The notes beneath the pieces were generated by a model. That model was not told the origin of the DNA. It did no database searches and saw only the letters and a program-made list of their open reading frames with translations. Below, piece after piece: positions 1 to 5,403 of a stretch of 7,648 nt of DNA; the stretch's first letter is position 1; each line of letters starts with the position of its first letter. A program made the translations under genes and the position numbers. Source of the DNA: an uncultured Pseudomonadota bacterium (lineage in GTDB: Bacteria > Myxococcota_A > UBA796 > CAJQPC01). The stretch is from NCBI GenBank assembly GCA_937915955.1, contig CALGIB010000413.1:1-7648 (forward strand), written 5' to 3'.

Positions 1-762
1 GTGCCTCCAGGCGCCTCGGCGCTGCAGCGCCAGGGCGACCAGGAGCAGGCCCCCGATGGGCCAGGCCAGCCGGTGCTCGCCGAGCAGCAGTCCGTTGAGC
101 AGGAGTGGCAAGGCCAGCCAGCGCAGACGGGGCTCCTCGACGCTGCGAAGGACCGCATCGAGGGTGAGCCAGACCAGCCCGTAGAGCAGCAGATAGTGTC
201 CACCGGCCAGGCCACAGAGGCCGAGCAGTAGCCCGGCCAGGGCCCCCCGACGTCGGCGCAGCGCCACCCAGGCCAGCGGCAGGTAGCCGAGCGGCAGGAA
301 CATCACGTGTCCCCAGCCCAGGAAGCCGGGAAGGAAGGCGCTGCAGAGCAGGAAGAGCGCCGGGAGCTGGGCGGACAGCGGGCTCAGGCCGAGCTGACGA
401 CCCGCCAGACCGAAGCCCAGGACGAGCAGGAGCAGGTGCCCCGCCATCATCAGCTTCAGGCCCGCCTCTGCTCCGAAGAGCAGCACCAGGACCATGCCCG
501 GGTAGAGCGCCGGGACCTCGGGGTGACCGAGCAGCGGGCCGCCCCCGTGCGTGTAGGGGTTCCAGACCGGGAGGCTGCCCTCGAGCAGGGCCTGACGCGC
601 GGCCTCCAGAGGGGTCAGCTGCCAGTCCCAGTCCTCACCCGGTCCGTGCGGAATCGGCGTGTCCCAGCTCGCGCCGAGCCAGCTGAACTGCCACAGCGCC
701 AGGGCCGCGACGAGCACCAGGAGCAGCGCGAAGAGCGCCCGCTCGGGGCTCAGCCTGGCCAA
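1..762 (-). CDS. YfhO/GT-C-like polytopic membrane protein, C-terminus beyond window
   Basis: The frame is open from a TTG at 762 to the left edge, giving 254 residues with no stop, so the C-terminus is missing. The protein is very hydrophobic. A first membrane segment lies near residues 9-26, followed by an outer loop containing GEDWDW (42-47) and the stretch PVWNPYTHGGGPLLGHP (65-81), then about six or seven more membrane segments. An acidic first outer loop followed by WNPY...GG.P is the pattern I associate with YfhO-like (PF09586) and related GT-C glycosyltransferase-fold proteins, which act on lipid-linked sugars in the membrane. The exact substrate cannot be read. The TTG start is chosen because GAGGA (773-769) lies 6 nt upstream and gives a short basic N-terminus (ARLSPER) before the first helix. 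No ATG or GTG was found nearby upstream. It overlaps the end of the preceding gene by 13 nt, so translational coupling is likely. Family assignment is moderately sure; function is inferred. Confidence 0.72.
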   Translation of the reverse strand, partial: MARLSPERALFALLLVLVAALALWQFSWLGASWDTPIPHGPGEDWDWQLTPLEAARQALLEGSLPVWNPYTHGGGPLLGHPEVPALYPGMVLVLLFGAEAGLKLMMAGHLLLLVLGFGLAGRQLGLSPLSAQLPALFLLCSAFLPGFLGWGHVMFLPLGYLPLAWVALRRRRGALAGLLLGLCGLAGGHYLLLYGLVWLTLDAVLRSVEEPRLRWLALPLLLNGLLLGEHRLAWPIGGLLLVALALQRRGAWRH

Positions 763-1709
763 CGAGCGTCCTCGATGGACAGCGGCGTCGACAGCAGGGG
801 CGCGAGCGCCTGGTCGCCGTGCCTCCACCAGAGCTGGCGTTGATCGCCCTGGAGTGCGACCAGGAGCAGGTCCTCCCCCGAGCCGTCGATGGCGAGGACG
901 AGCAGCTCCTGAAGGTCCACGGCCTCTCCCTCGAGCGACTCGACCAGGCTGCCGTCGGGCCCCATGCGAAGCACCAGGATCTCGCCGTTCACGCAGGCCA
1001 GGTCGAGCTCGCCGAGGCCCGCGCGGGGGTGCTGGAGCACCCTGCCCTCGCTCAGCAGGCCCTCGGGGCCGAGCGCGTACGAGCTGCCGCCGCAGGGCTC
1101 CGTGGAGGAGATCTCCGGCGGTTCGATCGGCGCGGCCAGGCCGCTGGGATCGGCGAGCCACCAGCGGTGCTGCGTGCGGACCAGGTAGCTGCGCTCGACG
1201 GAGGCCTGGGTCAGGCCGAGGCGCGGGCCACCGAGCCGGTCCACGAGCCAGGGTTCGAGCACATCGGCGGTCCCGCCCGCCTCGATCAGCGCGAGGGCGG
1301 CGTCCTGGTCCTGGCCCTGCTCGGCCAGCAGCAGACCGAGGGCCGCGCTCGCGAGCTGGCGGGACGGCTCGCGGGCCGGGAGTGAGGCGCGTGCCTCCTC
1401 GAGCAGCTCCACGGCGCGCTCGTCATCGCGCAGACACGCCGCGGCCAGGCCCTCGTAGGCGCGCAGCGTGCCCTCGGGCCAGGCTCGACCGCTGCGACCG
1501 AGCAGCAGCGCCTGCGCCTCCTCGCAGCGCTGACCCACCAGGCGAGCCCGGGCCAGCCAGAGCGCCACGTCGTCGTCCCAGGGGCGCTGCTCGTGCAGCT
1601 CCTCGAAGGCTCGGACGGCGCCCTGGTCGCCTGCGAGGAAGGCCTCGACGGCCTGGGCCAGGCGATGCTTGTGCGGGGCAGCGCCGAGCAGGAGGAGGAG
1701 GAGCGTCAC
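750..1709 (-). CDS. Putative exported TPR-like protein with beta-rich C-terminal half
   Basis: This 319-residue protein is not recognised as a named family. The N-terminus is a short hydrophobic run (TLLLLLLGAA, residues 2-11), possibly a minimal signal peptide, although it lacks basic residues before it. Residues about 17-145 are Ala/Leu/Glu-rich helices in TPR-like pairs, with segments such as AVRAFEELHEQRP and RAVELLEEARASLP. From about residue 165 the character changes to short strands with Trp and Gly turns (RWWLADPSG, EILVLRMGPDGS, RQLWWRHGDQ), like a few blades of a TolB/beta-propeller-type domain. The GTG at 1709 is chosen because the only alternative, ATG at 1817, would overlap purH by 23 nt, run through the hairpin at 1762-1785 and add an Arg-rich extension. 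No good Shine-Dalgarno sequence precedes the GTG; GGAGG lies about 21 nt upstream, so the start is uncertain. The gene is coupled to the following membrane protein gene by a 13-nt overlap. Confidence 0.7.
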   Translation of the reverse strand: MTLLLLLLGAAPHKHRLAQAVEAFLAGDQGAVRAFEELHEQRPWDDDVALWLARARLVGQRCEEAQALLLGRSGRAWPEGTLRAYEGLAAACLRDDERAVELLEEARASLPAREPSRQLASAALGLLLAEQGQDQDAALALIEAGGTADVLEPWLVDRLGGPRLGLTQASVERSYLVRTQHRWWLADPSGLAAPIEPPEISSTEPCGGSSYALGPEGLLSEGRVLQHPRAGLGELDLACVNGEILVLRMGPDGSLVESLEGEAVDLQELLVLAIDGSGEDLLLVALQGDQRQLWWRHGDQALAPLLSTPLSIEDARWPG

Positions 1710-1761
1710 GCCGCGAGTGTAGTCGGCCCGCCTCCGAGGGCGCCGAGCGAAGCCCGAAGCA

Positions 1762-1785
1762 AGGGGGGCGCGCAGCGGCCCCCCT
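1762..1785 (-). terminator. GC hairpin just after purH, possible terminator
   Basis: GGGGGGC (1763-1769) pairs with GCCCCCC (1778-1784), and the flanking A1762-T1785 pair extends the stem to 8 bp around an 8-nt loop. On the minus strand it begins 9 nt after the purH stop codon. The sequence that follows the stem (TTGCTTCG) has only a weak T run, so it is not a classical intrinsic terminator. It could instead stabilise the purH 3' end or reduce read-through into the TPR-like gene. Confidence 0.4.
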
Positions 1786-1794
1786 CTAGATAGG

Positions 1795-3339
1795 TCAGTG
1801 CCTGAAGTGGCGCACACCCGTCATCACCATCGCGACCCCCGCCGCGTCCGCGGCCGCGACCACCTCGTCGTCGCGCATGCTCCCGCCCGGCTGGATGATC
1901 GCCGTGACGCCCGCAGCCACCGCCGCCTCGACCCCGTCCGGGAAGGGAAAGAAGGCGTCGCTGGCCAGCACGCTGCCCGCGACCTCGCGGGTGGCCTTGC
2001 TGATCGCCAGCTTCACGCTGTCCACCCGACTCATCTGGCCCGCCCCCGTCCCGTTGGCGACGAAGCCGCCGTCCTCGGACCTGGCCAGGAGGATGGCGTT
2101 GGACTTCACGTTCCGACAGACCTTCCAGGCGAAGCGCAGCGCTGCGCTCTCCTCGTCCGTGGGCGCGCGCTGGCTCGCCACCTTCCAGGCGATGGGCGCG
2201 CCCATGTCCCAGTCCTGGAGCAGCCAGCCGCCCTGGACCCGACGCCCGTCCTGGCCGGCCGGCCGGCTCGCGGCCCAGTCCTCGGGCAGCTGCATCACCC
2301 GCAGGCTCGGCCGCTTGGCCAGCAGCTCTCGAGCCTCCTCGTCGAAGCCCGGCGCGGCCAGCACCTCGAAGAACGTCCGGCTCCTGCGGATGGTGCGCAC
2401 GTCCTCGGCGCTGAGGGGCCGGTTGAAGGCCAGGATGCCGCCGAAGGCGCTGACGGGGTCGCCGGACAGGGCCAGCGTGAAGGCCTTGCTCGGCCCGTCC
2501 GTGTGGAGGCCGACGCCGCAGGGGTTCATGTGCTTCACGATGACGCAGGCCGGCCGCTCGAACTCGAAGGTGGCCCGCAGCGTGCCGTCCAGATCCGCCA
2601 GGTTGTTGAAGGAGAGCTCCTTGCCCTGCAGCTGCGTGGCGCGGGCCAGCGAGCGGCCGCCGGCGCCCGGCTCGGCGTAGAAGACCGCGCTCTGGTGCGG
2701 GTTCTCGCCATAGCGCAGCGACTGCATCCGACGCAGCGGGATGGCGCCCTCGGCCATGTCCTCGACCCCGTGCTCGCCAGCGAGCCAGGAGGAGATCAGC
2801 GCGTCGTAGGCCGCGGTGTGGCGGAACGCCTTGACCGCAAGCCGACCGCGCGAGGCCTGGTCGAGGGTCTCGTCCTTGAGCGACTGCAGCACCGCGCTGT
2901 AGTCCTCGGGGTCCACGACGACCGCGACGTGCGCGTGGTTCTTGGCCGCGGACCGCACCATGCTCGGCCCGCCGATGTCGATGTTCTCGACCGCCTCAGC
3001 CAGGCTGGCGCCGCCGAGCACGGTCCGCTCGAAGGGGTACAGGTTGCAGGCGACCAGATCGATCCAGCGGATGCCGTTGGCGGCCGCCTCGGCGTCGTCC
3101 TGACCCCGTCGGCCCAGGATGCCCCCGTGGATGGCCGGGTGCAGGCTCTTTACCCGGCCGTTGAAGACCTCGGGCGCGCCGGTGTAGTCGCTGACCTTGA
3201 TGACCGGCACGCCGCCGGCGGCCAGGGCCCTGGCGGTGCCGCCGGTCGAGAGGATCTCGAAGCCGAGCTCGACCAGGCCACGACCGAGCTCGACGATGCC
3301 GGTCTTGTCGCTGACGGAGAGGAGGGCGAGGCGGGACAT
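1795..3339 (-). CDS. purH: Bifunctional AICAR transformylase / IMP cyclohydrolase PurH
   Basis: PurH catalyses the last two steps of de novo purine synthesis in the cytosol: formyl transfer from 10-formyl-tetrahydrofolate to AICAR, then ring closure of FAICAR to IMP. At 514 residues it has the usual length. The N-terminal MGS-like cyclohydrolase domain (about 1-150) shows SVSDKTGIVELG (8-19), STGGTA (31-36) and GRVKSLHPAIHGG (61-73). The transformylase part shows RYGENPHQ (209-216), the Lys-His pair in VKHMNPCGVG (K269, H270), DPVSAFGG (294-301), and the family ending in RHFRH. All expected motifs are intact. The ATG is supported by AAGGAG ending 5 nt upstream. That site lies in a perfect hairpin (see 3339-3367), so initiation may be controlled. 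It sits 91 nt after the small lipoprotein-like gene and 85 nt before the TPR-like gene. Its neighbours are not purine genes. Identification is secure. Confidence 0.98.
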   Translation of the reverse strand: MSRLALLSVSDKTGIVELGRGLVELGFEILSTGGTARALAAGGVPVIKVSDYTGAPEVFNGRVKSLHPAIHGGILGRRGQDDAEAAANGIRWIDLVACNLYPFERTVLGGASLAEAVENIDIGGPSMVRSAAKNHAHVAVVVDPEDYSAVLQSLKDETLDQASRGRLAVKAFRHTAAYDALISSWLAGEHGVEDMAEGAIPLRRMQSLRYGENPHQSAVFYAEPGAGGRSLARATQLQGKELSFNNLADLDGTLRATFEFERPACVIVKHMNPCGVGLHTDGPSKAFTLALSGDPVSAFGGILAFNRPLSAEDVRTIRRSRTFFEVLAAPGFDEEARELLAKRPSLRVMQLPEDWAASRPAGQDGRRVQGGWLLQDWDMGAPIAWKVASQRAPTDEESAALRFAWKVCRNVKSNAILLARSEDGGFVANGTGAGQMSRVDSVKLAISKATREVAGSVLASDAFFPFPDGVEAAVAAGVTAIIQPGGSMRDDEVVAAADAAGVAMVMTGVRHFRH

Positions 3340-3367
3340 GCGGGCTCCTTGTCGCAGGGAGCCCGCA
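3339..3367 (-). promoter_or_regulatory. Hairpin enclosing the purH ribosome binding site
   Basis: On the minus strand GCGGGCTCC (3366-3358) is followed by a 9-nt loop (CTGCGACAA) and its perfect complement GGAGCCCGC (3348-3340), which directly abuts the purH ATG. The flanking T3367 also pairs with the A of that ATG, giving 10 bp. The GGAG of the Shine-Dalgarno sequence AAGGAG is inside the stem, so the folded transcript would hide both the ribosome binding site and the first base of the start codon. The inverted repeat is seen directly; translational control is inferred. Confidence 0.6.
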
Positions 3368-3395
3368 GCTATCCGAGGTCCCCCCCGACCAGACC

Positions 3396-3427
3396 GGGCG
3401 GCACGGGATCGTTGCGCCCCGCCGCCC
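3396..3427 (-). terminator. GC inverted repeat after the small lipoprotein gene, weak terminator candidate
   Basis: GGGCGGC (3396-3402) is complementary to GCCGCCC (3421-3427), and an inner GGG (3405-3407) can pair with CCC (3418-3420), leaving a 10-nt loop. On the minus strand the stem starts 3 nt after the stop of the 141-residue gene. The stem is followed by GGTCTGG rather than a T run, so intrinsic termination is doubtful. It may separate the upstream gene pair from purH or merely reflect the high GC content. Confidence 0.28.
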
Positions 3428-3430
3428 CCC

Positions 3431-3856
3431 TCAGTCGAGCAGGCTGACCGACATCACGTGCACGACCTGTGGGCCGACGACGTAGCCGCTGACCAGCAGC
3501 GTGCGGCCGACCAGGTCCAGCAGCTGCTCGTCTCCCTCCAGGATGACCGGCTGACCGCTGTTCCGATCCTGCAGGATCAGGTTGTCCCCGCGCTTCACGA
3601 GCACGCCGACGTAGGGCGTGCTGCCCTGAGCCGAGGCCAGGACCTTCCAGTCCTGCACCGTGACGCGACGCCCGACGCGCCGCCCCTGGACCTCGAGCGT
3701 GCAGTCCTCGAGTCGCCGCAGCTCACCGTCCTCGGGGCTGTAGACCAGCTTCCAGCTGGCTCCGGTGGACTCCGTCAGCTCGACCAACGGCCCCTGCACG
3801 GCGACGACGCCCTGCACCTTGGCCGCGCAGGCCAGCAGCGCGATCAGTCCGACCAA
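3431..3856 (-). CDS. Small putative lipoprotein with two related beta-rich halves
   Basis: This 141-residue protein of unrecognised family opens with MVGLIALLAC, a hydrophobic run ending in a lipobox-like LLAC (Cys10), which suggests a lipid-anchored envelope protein. The rest looks like an internal duplication of about 57 residues. Residues 16-73 and 84-140 both begin GV, pass through a hydrophobic strand and a Ser-Gly turn, then a TL-V-G--VG--V pattern (TLEVQGRRVGRRVTV against TLLVSGYVVGPQVVHV). Small OB-like or similar beta barrels would fit. The start is TTG at 3856, overlapping the upstream stop by 13 nt, with only a weak GGGG upstream. The signal sequence from this TTG is very short and lacks basic residues. 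The same frame continues upstream without a stop as RAAGVLL, which would complete a normal signal peptide, but I find no ATG, GTG or TTG there. The true start is therefore uncertain. Confidence 0.7.
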   Translation of the reverse strand: MVGLIALLACAAKVQGVVAVQGPLVELTESTGASWKLVYSPEDGELRRLEDCTLEVQGRRVGRRVTVQDWKVLASAQGSTPYVGVLVKRGDNLILQDRNSGQPVILEGDEQLLDLVGRTLLVSGYVVGPQVVHVMSVSLLD

Positions 3857-5238
3857 GAGAACCCCGGCAGCGCGTGCAGCCCCCGGGGTTCGACCGGCAG
3901 CGGGATGTCGGCCAGCTCGGGCGCGTGCCGCAGCAGCTGCTCCCGGGCGTTCAGCGCAGCGACCAGGCGGCTCGGCCCGGCCTCGAGGACCTCGTGATCC
4001 CCCAGGACCTCCTGGAGCTCCGGCAGGTGCTCGAGCACCGCCCAGCCGATCCGTCGGCGGAGCGCAGCGTCAGAGCTGGCCTCGGCCCGCAGACCCCAGA
4101 TGCCCGGCGCGGTGCGCAAGCCGGTGTAGAGCACCGCGCCCTCGACGAGGGCGTCGTCGTGGTCCATCAGGCCCAGCGCCCAGCGGCCCAGCTCGTCGCC
4201 GATCACCAGCAGCTGCGCGTCCAGGCGAGCCAGGCGAGCCAGCAGGTCGTCCTCGAGGTGCGCCAGCTCGGGGTAGTGCTGCACCCGCAGGGCCTGGCTG
4301 ACCACGGCGTCCGCGATCAGCAGGCTGTTCCGGAAGCGTGGCCGGTAGCCGCCGACGCTCGGTGTCACGGCCTCGGGCGCGGACTCGACGTCCGTGTCGG
4401 GGTCGCCGACCTCCTCGTCCTCCTCCTCCCAGACCAGCGCGTCGAGCGAGAAGTCCGTGATCTGCACGCTCTCCTCGGTGTCGATCTCGACGGGCTCGGC
4501 CTCGGAGGGCTCCGCGTCCTCCTGGGTCTCCGGGGACTCGGCCAGGACTTCGTCCTCGGTGACCTCGTCTCCCTCGTCCTCCTCCACGACCTCCGGCGGC
4601 GGCGCGTCCCACTGCCAGGTGTCCTCGGCCGGCGGTTCGGCCTCGTCGGGCGCGAGGGGCGAGGTCGGATCGGCCAGGTCGACCAGCTCCTCCAGCAGCG
4701 CGTCGTCGGCTTCGTGGCGGGTCTCCGCCTCGACCAGGCCCATGTCCGAGGCCCGGGCCATCTGACGCAGCATGTCCGCTCGCGCCCCGTCCAGCACCGT
4801 CGGCTCGAGCTCGTCCTCGTCCAGCTCCAGGTGCCCGAGGGGGACCTCGTCGGAGCGCTGGAGGTCCCGCAGCGAGGCGACCCTCCGGGCCGCAGCCGGG
4901 AGCCCCAGCTCGGTCATGTCCTCGTGCTGCTCGCCGTGCAGGCTGTCCAGGCTCGACGGCTCCAGCGACGGATCGGTGATCTCGTCGAGCAGGATCTCCT
5001 GAGGCTCGCCCAGGGGATCCAGGTCCAGCTCCTCGAGCTCCACCACCTGGACCGGGGCGGGGGCCACATCGAGCTCGCCCTCGTCCGAGGCAGAGAGGTC
5101 CCGCGGCCCGTCCTGTCCCTCTCGGGCCAGGCGACGGGCGTCAGCTTCGGGGCTGGAGTCCCGGGCCTGCTCCTCGAGGCGGTCGATGCCTGCGAGCAGC
5201 CGTCCGGCAGCAGCCTTGACGCGTTTCCACCAGGGCAT
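3844..5238 (-). CDS. Acidic linker protein with helical C-terminal domain, possibly TIGR02270-like
   Basis: This 464-residue protein has three parts. Residues 1-26 form a basic amphipathic helix starting MPWWKRVKAAAG. Residues about 27-297 are low-complexity and strongly acidic, rich in Asp, Glu, Leu and Pro and probably disordered, with short hydrophobic islands (TWQWDAPPP at 207-215, ITDFSLDALVW at 260-270). Residues about 298-440 are a compact helical domain containing VQHYPELAHLEDDLLARLARL (319-339) and GDELGRWALGLM (347-358). That pattern reminds me of the N-terminal part of TIGR02270-family proteins, but without the long helical-repeat region I recall; this is recollection, not a search. 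No signal peptide is present, so a cytosolic place, perhaps at the inner face of the membrane, is likely. ATG 5238 is preferred over the upstream ATG at 5358, whose added 40 residues look like translated noncoding sequence. No Shine-Dalgarno sequence precedes it. It is divergent from the pseudokinase gene and overlaps the following gene. Confidence 0.8.
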   Translation of the reverse strand: MPWWKRVKAAAGRLLAGIDRLEEQARDSSPEADARRLAREGQDGPRDLSASDEGELDVAPAPVQVVELEELDLDPLGEPQEILLDEITDPSLEPSSLDSLHGEQHEDMTELGLPAAARRVASLRDLQRSDEVPLGHLELDEDELEPTVLDGARADMLRQMARASDMGLVEAETRHEADDALLEELVDLADPTSPLAPDEAEPPAEDTWQWDAPPPEVVEEDEGDEVTEDEVLAESPETQEDAEPSEAEPVEIDTEESVQITDFSLDALVWEEEDEEVGDPDTDVESAPEAVTPSVGGYRPRFRNSLLIADAVVSQALRVQHYPELAHLEDDLLARLARLDAQLLVIGDELGRWALGLMDHDDALVEGAVLYTGLRTAPGIWGLRAEASSDAALRRRIGWAVLEHLPELQEVLGDHEVLEAGPSRLVAALNAREQLLRHAPELADIPLPVEPRGLHALPGFSWSD

Positions 5239-5247
5239 GACGGCGCG

Positions 5248-5277
5248 ATGGTAGCCGGTCTGAGGGCCCCGCGTCGA
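5248..5277 (-). promoter_or_regulatory. Possible promoter for the acidic protein gene, near-leaderless
   Basis: On the minus strand TCGACG (5277-5272) and TACCAT (5253-5248) are separated by 18 nt, each matching four of six consensus sigma70 positions. Initiation about 7 nt beyond the -10 element would fall near 5241, only a few bases before the ATG at 5238. That agrees with the lack of any Shine-Dalgarno sequence and would make the transcript nearly leaderless. Such matches are weak evidence in GC-rich DNA. Confidence 0.25.
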
Positions 5278-5289
5278 GGCCCTGACCGG
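5255..5289. promoter_or_regulatory. Interrupted 12-bp inverted repeat in divergent intergenic region
   Basis: CCGGTC (5255-5260) pairs with GACCGG (5284-5289), and AGGGCC (5263-5268) pairs with GGCCCT (5278-5283). The left arm has two unpaired bases (TG, 5261-5262) and the central spacer is 9 nt. The dyad lies between the two divergent starts, 17 bp from the acidic-protein ATG, and overlaps the possible minus-strand promoter. It could be a repressor operator or an RNA hairpin. The repeat is seen directly; its role is inferred. Confidence 0.4.
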
Positions 5290-5301
5290 GCTCACGCAGG
5301 C

Positions 5302-5330
5302 TTGACGACAGCGGAGCCCCCCCATAGACG
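5302..5330 (+). promoter_or_regulatory. Possible promoter for the pseudokinase gene
   Basis: TTGACG (5302-5307, five of six consensus bases) is followed after 17 nt by TAGACG (5325-5330, three of six). Transcription would begin near 5337, leaving a leader of about 67 nt before the ATG at 5404. The -35 element is good but the -10 element is poor. This is the best sigma70-like candidate I find for the rightward gene. Confidence 0.3.
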
Positions 5331-5353
5331 ACAATGCTTCCGGTTGGCCGCCT

Positions 5354-5383
5354 GGCACCGCGACAATCAGGGAACGGCACCGC
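5354..5383 (+). repeat. Direct repeat GGCACCGC in kinase leader
   Basis: The octamer GGCACCGC occurs at 5354-5361 and again at 5376-5383. The start-to-start distance is 22 bp, about two helical turns, and both copies lie just before the pseudokinase start. It could be a tandem protein-binding site, but an octamer repeated in GC-rich DNA may be chance. Confidence 0.25.
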
Positions 5384-5403
5384 TACCCTCCAGGGCTGAC
5401 ACG

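Noticed and set aside
659..1789. 376-codon plus-strand frame rich in Arg, Ala and Pro
   Set aside because: The extreme Arg/Ala/Pro composition is what an antisense frame of GC-rich DNA yields; the minus-strand TPR-like protein has normal composition and plausible structure.
1798..3447. 549-codon open frame on the plus strand opposite purH
   Set aside because: It is fully antisense to a secure purH gene, has His/Arg/Gly-rich low-complexity composition and no recognisable motif; such frames are expected from third-position GC bias.
4070..4612. 180-codon minus-strand frame within the acidic-protein gene
   Set aside because: It is an out-of-frame shadow, almost wholly Arg/Gly/Ala, and nested in a longer frame whose 3' end joins the next gene by coupling overlap.
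5239..5358. Upstream ATG at 5358 extending the acidic protein by 40 residues
   Set aside because: The extension has mixed Cys/Pro/Gly composition unlike the rest, runs through the intergenic dyad, and the MPWWKRVK start at 5238 looks like a natural N-terminus.
5353..5369. TGGCAC at 5353-5358, resembling the -24 half of a sigma54 promoter
   Set aside because: The required GC of the -12 element, ten bases after the GG, is AT here (5366-5367). The second GGCAC copy at 5376 also lacks it.
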